NCBI GenBank assembly: GCA_020284085.1 | Contig: JACEVL010006447.1 | Location: 1,763,745 to 1,827,744, forward strand | Reading direction: 5' to 3' | DNA length: 64,000 bases | DNA from: Aporrectodea caliginosa | Taxonomy: Eukaryota; Annelida; Clitellata; Crassiclitellata; Lumbricidae | Part shown: piece after piece, positions 1-12,500 of the stretch | Layout of the letters: the number at the start of each line of letters is the position of its first letter | Numbering within the stretch: the first letter of the stretch is position 1 | Translations under genes and position numbers: made by a program | The notes under the pieces: generated by a model | The model's database searches: none | Told to the model about the DNA's origin: nothing | What the model saw: the letters and a program-made list of their open reading frames with translations, nothing else

Positions 1-15
1 ATTTTTTTATTTTAG

Positions 16-3000
16 CGGTTCAGTCTCGAAATATGGCATGTGTTGCCTCACTGCTGTTGCATGGTGCAGACATTAACAGTCAGCAGTACAGTGGTCTTTC
101 TGCTCTGCATATGTGTGTTGAAAGTGATCTACCTGCTGTGCTGAGCCATCTGTTAGAAGCTGGTGCTCTCATCAGCAGTAGAAATGACTTTGGCATCACA
201 CCATTATTCCTAGCAGCACATTATGGTCATCTAGAATGCCTCAACATCATTCTACAGCATCTCCTGAAGACTGGTTAGAAATTGGTCGACTTTTATAATT
301 ATTTGATGGGCAGGCAACACTGCCTGCTTTCAGTTATGTACATTCACAGTAGTCATATGGTATTTCCCTGTACAGAATACATGTTCTTTCCAGTTCACAC
401 AAGTAAACTATGCATCTCTTTTGTATGTTAGTTCAGAGCATATTGTAACTGTATAACTACTGGGACAAATGTCACAGTAGTTTTAAGATTTGTCCCAGTA
501 GTGTTGGTGATTTGTCCCAGGTAATACTCTACTTTCAGTGTTAGTTTCCAATAACACTGAAAGTAGAGTAGCAGACTTTGTCCCAGTAGTCCAAATCCGT
601 TAAAATATGCACTGTGTTAGTTTCAATGTTTAATATATAACATATTTACATAAATCTACCTTGTTTGACTTTTATGACTTCTGATTATATTTACACTCTC
701 AGACTGTCAACCTAGCTCCTAAATCCCTCTTAGCCAGTCGTCGTTCCAGTCCCTTCCTCAAGAGTGGATTCCTAGTGAAGAAGTATATATGTTTGCTGAA
801 TTTGCATTCCTTTTGAATAATTAATTACTTAACTGTCTGTTTCCAGGTCAGCATGATGTTGTGAATTTGTATGCAGAAGACAGTGCATCACCTTTGTTTC
901 TGGCAGCCCAAGAAGGTCACGTGGACTGTGTGCGTCTTCTACTGGATCATGGAGCTAGTGCCAATACAACAACTACTGACCCAGTAAGTTAAGCAGTAGT
1001 TCTGTCCTATGGTCAAGCAGAGGCTTATTTGTCCAGAAATGAAATTAATATTAATTGGACATTGCATGTATAACTGCTTCTAGAAAATCTTCAGTGGTAT
1101 AAGAGATATTTTGAGAAGTGTTATCAGTAAGTAAGTAAGTAAGTATATTCTTTATTAAACCAATTGCATGTCTGCACTCTGGTGTACATATGTCTTAGTA
1201 ACAATCAATTGTCAATATGAGTATTACATTCTAACTACAGTATTAAAGTCTTGCGCTGTAGATTCTGTGCAAGAGGTAGGCAACGGTCACGTGATCACGG
1301 TTGATTGCAAATTTTTTGGTGGAAGTAAAAAGCAGTTGGCAGGACTATTGCGGATCCGATCCGCGCCAGACACCTAATTGTGTGAGTACTGATGGTGACG
1401 TGATTGGTTGCTTTCGGCCCCCTCGTTAGTCCCCGTCCCAACAATTCAAAACTTTGACCCCCTAAAAAGAATTATTTGCCCCTCCCCCTAAAAAAATTCC
1501 TGTGGACGCCAATGATTATGTTCCGTTATACTAAATTTAGGTAACTTCAGAATTTATATCCGCTTGCCGTGTCAACAATGTGTCAATATGGTCGACACAG
1601 AGTGAAAAATATTAGAGTTCGCTTTGAGCATTTGATGCCTCCTGTCGGTTGCTAGGGGCCCCGTGCAGAATGAGAGTGTGAATCTGCAACTAGGGTCAGA
1701 ATTCAGTAAGTAGTAACTAAAACTTACTAGCGCTAAATTATTTAAAATTATACAAAATTAGGAATTTGCTACAACAATTTGATTTAATTTCTCCGGATTT
1801 TGGGGCCCCAAACCCTTGCGGGGCCCTAAGCCATGGCTTATCTGGCTTATGCCTTAATCTGGCACTGGAGTTCGCGCATATCTTGTAGCCCCACAAACCC
1901 CACCATGTCAGGCATCATAGAGTAAACAAGCCACTGTTGTTGCAAATACTACGTCATACAGTTGCAGACCCGTGAGGCCATGCGCTACAAAAATGCGCAG
2001 GGCATACATTGATTGTCTTGCCTTACACCATATTCGGGTTATATGTGGCTCAAAGCTGAGAACCTATGTAAGCGTAACCCCAAGACATTCAGGCTCGAGA
2101 TCCTACTCAATCCCGGGGTGACATCTGGAACACTGTCATGCCCTGCACGCTCCCTTGGTCATCTGATCACCATCTTGGTTTTTAAAAATTTAGTTTAAGA
2201 TTACATGTTTTCGCCCATTGGTACACATAGTCGAGTTTGTTTGCCACTGTGGCACTATTTCATGAGGGTCCCAGCAGATAAGTATCATCTGCATACTTTA
2301 TAAGCCTATTTTCAGGGTGGGCTGCTTTAAGTTTTAAAATTGTTATAATAAAGTTGGCTGGACCTAGACCCGACCCCTGAGCAATACTAGCATTGATGTT
2401 AACAATGGCGGAAATTAAACCATTGTATTTGTTCATGACTCCGATCTCGAAGATCGGCATTTATACAATAATAGTACAAGCAGTCCAGAATTTGCAGCAC
2501 TGCTAGTTGAGTAGTTGTTCAGCTAGGTAGAGTGCCTCACCATGTTGAAGGCTTTCGTAAAATCTAGGGCAATTAGATGTACGAATTGTTTGTCTCTTAG
2601 AGTCTTGGTAGATTCGTAAGGTTGTCGGTCAAGGCGATTAGTGCGGCTGAGGTCAGAAGGCGTATTCGTCCATGAAATCTTGATTAAGCCGGGGTTCAAG
2701 CAGAATTGAGTGGAAGAAACGGTGCACTATAAATTATGGCTCATGATTAAGTATTAAGCATTAATGCATCAGCTGTACCTTAAACATTAAGAATTGCATT
2801 CAATGGCTTACAACACTAATACTTGTTCTGCACTAAATTTAACATTACTTTTAAAAACAAATAATTGTAATAAAAGTATAATAATAATCATAGTAATCAT
2901 AATGACAATCATAACATCATAATAACAGACAACAGAAAGGTTATTACATTTCATTTTATTTTTAAAAGTTTTCCTAAAACTACTGATGAAAGTTCATTGT

Positions 3001-4680
3001 TTCAAATGCGGATTAACAACTGACTTTGTTATCATTCCAGGTGCGTTAAACTACTTTTACCACATACTGATCACCGTATTTGTTCGTCCTGTACTGCAAG
3101 TGCATTTAATTTTTCGATGATTCACAACAATGATCAAGCCACAAAATTGCTGATTGAGGCTGGGATGGATTTTACCAAATGCTCACTTGATTATAGCTAC
3201 TGTCCAAGAGTTCTGCGCTACTTCCGTGGTGAAGTTCATTTTGGAAACACAGTTGGAGCCATTTCTGTGCTTGCCATACACAAATACTCTCTTGTTCATG
3301 CTTGTGCTTTAATAGCTGCAGGTGCCTCATTAAACACGATGACTGCATCAGCGGTACCTCCACTACTCCCGGCACTAGATAAGTCTAATCTTCCACTTGC
3401 CCAGATGCTCATCGAACATGGTGCAAACATTAACCTCTACCACCCAAAAGTCATTGGAAACCTCTCTGTAATTGTTGCAATTGACAACTGGAAGTGCCTG
3501 AACTTTGTGCTTCGTTGTGGAGCTGAGGTTGAGTCACTTTTTAAACTAGAAAGCCAAGACTCCAGAGCCAGACTGCTCTACTTGCAAGACAGTGATGATG
3601 ATGATGACTATGAAACAGAGCCAGGTACGCTGAGCACTCCAATTCCTTTTTGGCGCCAGCTCGCTGAGAATCGCTTGCTGCTGACAAGGGCAGGAATAAC
3701 AGTGGCACAAGCTCTTCACCGAGTTCTTCAATTCACCAGAAGCATTAAGCTCGATACACTCATCTACAGCTATATTGACTCTGAAGAAGACAGGAAAGCC
3801 CTGCTATTGCTTTCAGGTAAAATTGCAAACACAAAATATGAGACGTACATTGCAAACAATTTTATCAAACGGAATAAGAATGTAATGCAGTTTACAAGAA
3901 ATTCAACATGCTGGTAATGTAAAGGCTATGATTTCCTACCTGAATGCACTTTTTTTCTTTCATGATTTTAATGCAGTGTAACATACAAATCTTATTGAGC
4001 AGAATAGTAAATTGCACTTGATCAAGGAAAAGTTCTCCCTGGTTAATGCATTTCCAGTCAGTAACAAACATTTTCTTCAAAAGCGTACTCAAAGTCTGAG
4101 ACAAGGCTGCCAGGTGCAAGCTTTTGCTATTAGCACCAACATTTTTTTCATTTATTCCCTTTTATTTACTTGTAGCATAAATTTTATTAACAAGGCTTCA
4201 GTTGATGTTGTGGCAGTCTTAAGATGTCACTCTGCTTTACAAGATGAGCCTTTAACCCCAATGTTTTACTATATACTATATTAACAATTCCTTGGGAAAC
4301 AGCTCAGAATTCTAAATTGAATGATAAATTGATGCAGTCAAATGAACATCAAAGCAGATTTTGTGGTTTATGTGTGAGAATGGTGCAACTGGAAGACGAT
4401 ATATCCTGAAGTGCCTTCCCATAATATGCAACCAGCTAAATTAAGAATGTCCAAAAGTTCTAGAACTGAAAGATTTTAAAATCTGTAAAATAACAACAGA
4501 CCTACAGCTAACTTTATCTTTTGTTTTTTCTCAGGAAGTCCAAGGAGTCTCCTGCATCTTTGTCGGCTACGGATCCGGAACTGTTTTAGTGCGTCCCAGC
4601 TGCTACATGGCGAAATTTTGCGCTCTTTGCCTCTGCCTGAATTATTATTAGACTACCTCCAGTATGAAGATCTCACATAG
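16..4680 (+). CDS. Ankyrin-repeat and SOCS-box (ASB) protein, 3' part of gene
   Basis: Seen exons: 16-273, 847-983, 3041-3816 and 4535-4680 (stop TAG 4678-4680). The gene starts before the window. The first two exons carry ankyrin repeats (core motifs GITPLFLAAHYGHLECL and SPLFLAAQEGHVDCVRLLL). The third carries degenerate repeats plus an acidic DSDDDDDYE stretch. The last encodes a SOCS box with an Elongin-BC box (SLLHLCRLRIR) and a Cullin5 box (LPLPELLLDYL). Known for the family: ASB proteins are substrate receptors of Cullin5-RING E3 ubiquitin ligases; the ankyrin part binds the substrate. Exon 1-2 and 3-4 junctions are phase 1 and match. Exon 2 ends in phase 0, while exon 3 needs two bases from before, and about 15 residues of an ankyrin repeat are missing there. 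A short exon is therefore unseen or lost in the LINE-filled intron. The layout resembles the ASB2/14/15 group, but the subfamily is a guess. Confidence 0.85.
1127..2460 (-). mobile_element. Decayed non-LTR retrotransposon fragment, (TTAC)n-tailed
   Basis: In ASB intron 2. On the minus strand 2460-2260 encodes a reverse-transcriptase stretch with INASIAQGSGLGP and the catalytic motif YADDTYLL. The 3' end on this strand is a (TTAC)n tail after an AATAAAGAATA-like stretch at 1127-1160, the same tail as the LINE at 13834-14797. Between them the coding sequence is not readable and other repeats are present, so the unity of the whole span is inferred. Confidence 0.5.
1420..1510 (-). repeat. Interspersed repeat, one arm of a family also at 47.0-47.3 kb
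   Basis: TAGTCCCCGTCCCAACAATT and the following bases are the reverse complement of both tandem copies at about 47010-47270. The match extends through a run of C-rich and A-rich blocks. No coding content. Confidence 0.5.
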
Positions 4681-4799
4681 CTATCCAACGTTTACATCAC
4701 ATATGTAATTTCGAAAATTTATGTTTAAGTGTAAAGCGATGTTAGGGCCATTGATAAAGTTAGGATTTTGTATTAAAGCTACAGTAACAAAATAGCTTC

Positions 4800-4945
4800 C
4801 AACAGCCAGCGTTATTTCGGTTATGGTTTTCCAGTGACAGTTACCTAATTTATTATATTTCAGTTACAGCTATAGTTACAGTTAACTGCAATCAGATTTT
4901 TCAGTTATTATTTTTATTTTTCAGTTACAGTTTCAGTTATTATTT
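4800..4945. repeat. Degenerate CAGTTAC/CAGTTTC-rich repeat
   Basis: Repeated CAGTTACAG/CAGTTAACTG motifs. The opening GTTATTTCGGTTATGGTTTT also occurs inverted at 28325-28368, and similar CAGTTTC arrays form the ends of the hAT element at 26416-27771. Probably a decayed terminus of the same family, just 3' of the ASB gene. Otherwise 4681-5450 holds only a likely ASB 3' UTR with an ATTAAA at about 4772. Confidence 0.45.
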
Positions 4946-5450
4946 TCATATGTCGTGACTAAGAACACACTGACCATAAATATTCCCAACAGTTCCCAGA
5001 AATATTTACACACAGAGCAAATCAATTCGATTTAACGTATTATCAGTTTACTTTAAGGAAAACACGACGTTCCAGATTAAAAATTGTTCTGTTCCGCTTT
5101 CATGCACATAAATCCCCACAGACTGAGAAAACATGCTAAATATATGCTTGTGCCAGAGTTGGATAAGAGGATGGTGTGATCAACAGTGTCAGCAACAGCG
5201 CAAACACAGCATCGACTCTTGTGTACTGCCGCTTCATAAACAAAATATTCCTATTTCTACTTTTCGACCACTACTTGGCTTAAACATTGTTCTCGTAGTC
5301 GTCGATTGTTTTACGGCTTAGCGCCTACATTAATCAACGACAACACAACAGAAGGAAAAGGAATCGGAAGTGAAATGAGTATAGAAAACTGACTAGATTA
5401 GAGTAGGATTACTATTAAAAAAGTAAGCAAGGGAAACAACGATGTTTCAT

Positions 5451-5888
5451 AAGTAAGGAAAAAAACTTGTTTCATTTTCAAGTTAACACTTTGTGATTCT
5501 TCAGTTATACAATTTATGTGAAATTATATTAATTGCATTCGCTATCTTGTCACAGACTTGAAGTAAGGAAAAAAACTTGTTTCATTTTCAAGTTAACACT
5601 TTGTGATTCTTCAGTTATACAATTATGTGAAATTATATTAATTGCATTCGCTATCTTGTCACTGACTTGAAGTAAGGAAAAAAACTTGTTTCATTTTCAA
5701 GTTAACACTTTGTGATTCTTCAGTTATACAATTATGTGAAATTATATTAATTGCATTCGCTATCTTGTCACTGACTTGAAGTAAGGAAAAAAACTTGTTT
5801 CATTTTCAAGTTAACGCTTTGTGATTCTTCAGTTATACAATTAAGTGAAATTATATTAATTGCTTTCTCTATCTTTTCACAGACTTAA
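5451..5888. repeat. Tandem repeat, about 109-110 bp x 4
   Basis: Units begin at 5451, 5561, 5670 and 5779, each starting AAGTAAGGAAAAAAACTTG. The first three are near-identical; the last is more diverged at its 3' end. No coding potential. It lies between the ASB and PGRMC genes. Confidence 0.9.
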
Positions 5889-6387
5889 ACTCATTAGATA
5901 AGTGACACAACCATTGCACCATCCTGTGCCAAATTCTCCTACAGGCATTGTGCCGAAAATCAAACAAATCGTATAAAAACTTCTAGAAAAGTACAGGTAT
6001 CCAGAGAAGTTTGCAGTATTTGTCAGATTTGTTTCTGTTTCTCCCCTTTGTATAATGCAAACATTCTCCTTGAATTAGCAATTTTATATGCTGATATGTA
6101 CTAAAAAGGCTGAAGAATGCTGTCTTATAGGATAATTGAGAGATCAATACTTGGCACAACAGAATTCAATAAATAAACTAGCCTAACAAATCAGGTGTTT
6201 GAAAGAGCAATGAGAACTGATACAAGTGTGAACTTAGAACGAAAATGCATCCAATACAATAGTAATAGGTTGCAAAAAGCATGAAGACACCAGTGGAAGA
6301 CGGATTGTGACCAGTAAATCCTTAAATAATGCACTGTGCAACCAAGAACTCCTAACAATGAAGATAATTTAACAAACACAATGGATA

Positions 6388-6494
6388 TTAATAGTTCTTA
6401 GATTTCTCCAGAATTGATTGTTCCTCTTCCATATCTGAATAATCTGTTGGCTCTTCACCTTCTCTGAGTAAACGACCAACAGTGTCATAGTTTT
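6388..6494 (-). CDS. PGRMC: PGRMC terminal coding exon
   Basis: Acceptor TTGTTACTTTAG then AAAACTATGAC, running to TAA at 6390-6388. It encodes the last 34 whole residues, ending in an acidic/serine tail (EEEQSILEKSKNY). The split Glu codon joins G at 9129 to AA at 6494-6493. Confidence 0.9.
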
Positions 6495-9400
6495 CTAAAG
6501 TAACAAGAAAGTGGCAATAAATAAATTTCTAGCAGCATAAGCACCAGCTGGCTTATTACATATGGTTGTAGAATGAAACTGAACAGTTTAACAGATAAAT
6601 TATTAATTTTCTAATGAAAGTTCCATTAGCGCACTTCTAATTTTCAAAGGAAGATTATTCCATGATGCACGGCCAACACTGCAAAACTTCTGTGCTTGGT
6701 AGTGGATTATCTAGTTTGAGGGATGACAAAGACACCATGTGCAGCCGATCGGAGGGTCCTGCATTACCACGAATAGATGAAGCAGAGATACACCGGGGTC
6801 TGAGATAAGATGAAGCACTTCACAGTGGGCAATTTAATGTGTTGTACCATACTTAGTTACCTTGCTTCTCATGTATTGGACCATCCTTTCTAACAGTCTG
6901 CATTGCATGAAGGTACATTCTGTTGCATTTGATTCTGTTGCATTTGGCTCTGTGCAGCAAACATTTTGTGTACACGCTTGTTAACATCAGTTCAATAGCC
7001 GTACATACAGATACAGAGCTTTTGTGAGAGATTTAAAAGGAGCTATTTTGCATCTTAACATATACACACATACATACGTATATATATACACACACACACA
7101 CACACATACATACATACGTACACACAGTTAGTTAGAGTGCTTGGTTTTATCAAACAGAGGCCAGTGTTCAAATCCTTCTCAGGTCAGAAAAATATTTCAA
7201 GATTAACTTGCACATGGTAGCTGACTGGTTAGACAGCTGGGCATGTATTATTGGAGAATATGTTTAAGCCTTCCTAACGCTATGTGGGGAGGGCAAATCA
7301 TGTTAGTGCTGACTTCATATGGGCCCCAATGTGTGGGGCCCATATGAAGCTATGGAAGAGAGTTTGCACAGTGGCCTATCTCAGATGACTCAAACGTCAT
7401 GCAATAAATGATCTTTGCAGTCCAACAGTTCACAAAACTCTATTGAACTATTAATATCTTTGTTCCTGCTTACCGTGGTACCCTAGTCATTCTCAAACTT
7501 CACTTATATTCTTTTGTTATACATGATAACTTCTCTGAATTGACAGTTCAGAAGTCTACAGGTATGAAGTTAAGGAAGATTGTTTCTATCACTTAACACT
7601 TTAACGACGAGCTGCATTGGTTTCCCAGTCACTTTTAGTACATACATATATTCGTTTATTGAGAAAAACAATCTGACAAAAACGCAGAAATGCTAACATG
7701 CGTGATAATGGATAATTAAAGTTCATTAGAAACTTTTAGAATAAACTAGTAAATATTTGTATATAATGATCTGGGAATAAATTGAGAGTTGTCCTTGGGT
7801 GGAGAGTAGCCTACGGTTGTGTGCTCTAGGTCTTAATTGGTGAGCGGAGAGGGGTCGGAGTGGAGGTAGGAGTTGGTGAAGTACATGCTTGGGGTTGTGT
7901 AATATGGAGAAAAGGAGTTTCGCATCGGCTATATTGGCAAGTTCACAGACTGTTGGAAAAAGGATTGTTCTATGTAACCTAGGCGTTTGGCTCTTTTTAG
8001 GAGTTTTTCCAGGCGTTCTTTATCGGAAGCCAAGGTAAGACCCCAACAGGATGGGGAGGCATATAGAAGTTTAGCAACGGTAGTGGCTTTGGTTACATTA
8101 TGGATGGATGAGGAAGAAATGCCATGGGTTTTGAGTTTTCTGATAGCATAAAAAGAGGAGGAGCAAGTTGCTGTGAGGTGGTCTATATGGGCTGTGAGTT
8201 TGAGATTATCTTGAAGGATGACACCCAGTATTTTCAAAGTTTTAACTCCGGTAATACATGCTCATCGTTAAAGTGTTAACAATATCAGCTGGAAAGTAAA
8301 TGGAATAAGATGCGATGAACTGGCCCTGGCACTTGTCCATTACTGGTTTAGAATATTGTATTACAGAAATGAGTGTTTCCTCAATATCACACTATGCAAT
8401 CATAGGCGTAGCTACATGGAGGCACGAGGAGGCAGTTGCCTCCTCTTGCTTTTTTTATACTGGAACTTCTATTGACCAGTGACCCCAATAACCAGAATTT
8501 TGCCAATAGTCTGTGAAGTTGCCTACTCTTGAATTTAAGTCTGCCTGTATGCAATATGGAATAATTAACTTAACCATACTTTACAGACCTGTACACTAGT
8601 TAGAAATGAAACTTGTTCCAATAACTAACACTCAAAATTCAGGAAAAAAATGTTAGAAAGGGTAAAAAATTGCAAAGGAAATGTATCATGAGACATGAGT
8701 TTGTTCTGATGTTCTCATTTGTATAGACAAATTATAAACCTATTGCCAAGATGACACGGTGTGGCACAGTGGCCGACTGATTAGAGCGGTTGACCTGTAA
8801 CGCGGAGAGCACGGGTTCGATCCTCGTCCGGTCAGTTGCTGTGTAGGGGCTATGAGCAAGTCCTTCGCACACAATTGCTCTGCAATATAATTGCTTCTGT
8901 GCCGCCGAGGCATGTGGACTTCTGAGCTTTGGGCCACATTTGGAACAAGGGCGATATCAAAGGCAGTTGTATATGACTTAAAGGCCGAAATTTAATGCAC
9001 CTGATAAAGAAATCCCAAATTCCCATTCGATTCCCTAAACATAGACTTATGTTTGGACAGCAAGACTGCCAAAGAACTTTTACACACAATTTTGCAAAAT
9101 GTTTCTGAAGCACAGAGGTAAACCAGACCCTGAAATTGTTTTTCCCACTCTCTTATTTTCTCCATTTCTTTCGATGTAAGGTCGCTGAGATCATCAAAGG
9201 CCTCTCTGATGACGTCTTCTTTTAAAGAGAATGTGCCTAGTCCTCGTGAAGCATCTCGACCAGCGAAGAGACCATAAGGGCAACCTGAAAACAGTCTTGG
9301 CATAAACCTCATTCATGCTTCCACATGCAACAAACAACATGTAAGAATGGTAGCCTATAAATATACATTTACAGACTGAAGCAGAAAAGCGAACAAATTC

Positions 9401-9538
9401 AGCAAGGAAAATTAGTAGATGGTCTGGCAAAATTATGTCCTGCACATCAGCTGGCAGAATACTGGTCACCATATTCTTCATAGACCCTTCTAAATCCACA
9501 ACTTGAAAATATCACTTAGGCAGCTCTTTTCTTCATCT

Positions 9539-9576
<38 letters not shown>

Positions 9577-12500
9577 ACTGGCCTTCCACCTCAAAACTCA
9601 AATGTTCATATATAGAGATACAGCAAAGTACATATATTATGTACACGTTGCTGTATCTCCATTTAGAGAATCTAAGCCTTTCTTCAGCAAATGTATCAAA
9701 TTATTATCCTATATCTACTATGAACTTTGGGTCTAAAATACTTGAGAAGATTTTTGCTAACCAACTCAGTGTCCAGTGTTTTCTTCTCAATCTTTGTTTT
9801 TCTTTTCATCATCGTCATCAGTTCCTGATGGTGGGTTTTTGGTCATTTGTCAAATTCACAACTGTTTCTCACCACCTTTACCACATGTTCTGCTCTGACC
9901 TTGACCACAGGTCTTGCTTTCAGATGGTTGATGTCTTATTGGTGCCCTTGCACTCGGCCTGTTCACGACAATGAACTCACCACAGCTCCAGTTGTCCTGA
10001 GCTGTGGCGGCAATACAACAATTGGTGTTTGGGCTTCTCCTTTTCATGTTTTGAACCATTCCACTTAGTGTGCTACCAGCTGATCACCACCATCTCTGTA
10101 TGCTGACAACAATTGGCTTTCAATTTCTCTTAACATTCACATGTCACTCCCTCCTTCTCATTCCTTGAATCCATTTTCAGAGACACTAAACCTAAACTTC
10201 TTCTGAACCCTCAAAGAACAATCCTTCTTCTGAGCACAAGCCCACTATTGGACAAATCTGACTGGTTTATATGATTATATCCATTCATTTTAGTGAATAA
10301 AAAGTAAGCCAATTGCCACTCATCCATTTTGCTTAACAGCTATCCACAGAATCAGCGCTTATATACTTGTTTCTAGTCAGCTTAATTACTGTATTTCACT
10401 TCTAACTGATGACAATAAATTCTGCACAAATTACAAATGCTTCAGAACCCCTGGCCAGTGCCATAACACAATCCTTTAGTTTCCAAGATTCCATCTGTAC
10501 ACTATAACCATTGTACTGGCTTCCCCCACCTTGTTGAGCAACACACCTTGCAGGAATAGGCTGTGCAGCTAGCCTTCATATTTTACTGTTCAGCTGAGTG
10601 ACACTTCTACCACAAACCATGTGTCAACAAGCAGAGGAGTACAATCACCAACACGTATGAACATACCGCAAATCTTCTTTTAAGAACCGAGTCGCAATTA
10701 AACACTAATCTCTGATAGCCACTGGTAAACAGCCACCAGAGGTAAAAGCAGGTTGCACAATGAACAACAGTCTCTTTTAAATGCCAGTATTTAACGAGTG
10801 CCTAACTTGCTTTACAGACAGTAACACTGGTGAACATATTGGAAAGACATGCAGTTGCGTTTCAGCGATGTAATTAGCAGTCATAGTCATAATGAGAAAC
10901 CTAAATATGATGTTTGTTTAAACCTTGAAGACATCGAATAAACCAACCACTATGCAGCAAAATGGCCTATATGCAAATAAAAAACGTAGTGGATCCGGGC
11001 TACATTCACGCCCGTCATGCTATTGGCTAAAGCATGTCATATGAACTTGCTCACTTCCCTTGGGATTTTCAAATGGCAGACATCTTGCAGGTCGGTTATG
11101 ATCAGGTTAGGCATTGTGAGGATCGTTTAGGGTCAGGTTCGGTGTCGTGATGTTCGGTTAGGGTCAGGTTAGGCGCAGTGAGTGTTGGTTAGGGTCAGAG
11201 TTAGGGTTTGTGTCGTCATAAGAAAACATCAAAAATCTATCACCGCATTCAAGAGTGTTTATGATTCGGCTCCTTTCATGTCCACAAAATCATGTGACAT
11301 GCATTGACCAATTGCATATTGGGCGTGATTCGAGCCCTGTGTATACAGTCATGCTGGGCGTGACCGTATCCACGACCAATAAAAAATTCAATGTCTACCT
11401 CTTTTAAACACCAGTCTTTGTTTACTGTAAGGGGAGGGAGGCTAAAAACGACTTGTACAAATGTCACCAGGGGTGTATAAGAAGTTTTTTGAAAGGTATA
11501 TATGTATGTACCTAAACATATCAAAATATTTTATACTAGCGACCTGCGAATCACAAATTTTCAGTTGAACTGAATTATCAAATCGATTTGGGAGTAAAGG
11601 TTTGTTTGAATTCAAATTGAATCAAATCAGAGAGTACCAGTTTGACATTCGTGTAGTGTGTATATAATAGCATGGGCATACCACAGTAATATAGTTTATC
11701 AATGTAGACTTGATAACTTTTCTACTGTTTAAAATCAACGAAACTAAAAACTAAGTTAATTAACAGACGAATCTTAGTTGAATTAAAATATAACAAATAA
11801 TATCTAAAAATTAAAACCAAATGTACTGTTCTGTTCTGTTCTGGTTCCATGTTCATTAAATTTAGTCACACACTTTAGTGCCTAAATCACACGATTACTA
11901 ATTCATAAAGCCTCTTGGGTCTACAGAAGCAACCTTTTCGTTAATGTCGGCCGCATTGCGCAACCTTGACCAGGATTTTGGCAAGTTGCCTCCTCTTGAA
12001 AAACTCGTTAATGTCGGCCGCATTGAAGCCTCATATTCTCATCACGGCCGCCAAGATATCTGCTATTGGGTTATTTATAAAATGCATGTAAATTGTGATG
12101 AGAAATAAGATTTATTAGTAAACAGTGGTCCAGTAAGCATATTTACTGTTACAAACTGACCTCCAGGTGACGAATTGAGCTTAACACAAAGTTTACAACT
12201 TTACACAAAGAATACAGAAAAGTCTTGTATTGTTTTTCTCTCCTATTCGCAGTTAGGGGTGACCTATTCATGCACACCAGTCCATACAGCGGCATGATCA
12301 ACAGCGGCGCCCCCGTCTTATACGCCACCTGTCTTCCAAAATTGTATCCAATTGCATTTCAAACCTGCACCCACTCGTTGGCCATTTGGATGCTGTATTG
12401 CACTGATGAGGAAAATGTTGTCGCATGTCACATTGCACGCAGCAATTCAAAAACCGAATTGAATCGAATACTGCCGTCCGATTCGTTTTCGAATCAAATC

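Noticed and set aside
1080..1125. Possible missing ASB exon after TTCTAG, before GTAAGT
   Set aside because: Its translation (KIFSGIRDILRSVI) does not resemble an ankyrin repeat and the donor lies at a LINE tail.
4807..4992. A complete hAT element starting CAGCGTTATTTCGG with CCAACAGC/CCAACAGT flanks
   Set aside because: The would-be right end shows no inverted repeat; the flank match may be chance.
8761..8830. A tRNA gene
   Set aside because: A and B boxes are present but no acceptor stem closes; fits a SINE head.
11095..11210. Telomere-like TTAGGG repeats
   Set aside because: Units are degenerate TTAGGGTCAGG within a transposon core, not telomeric arrays.
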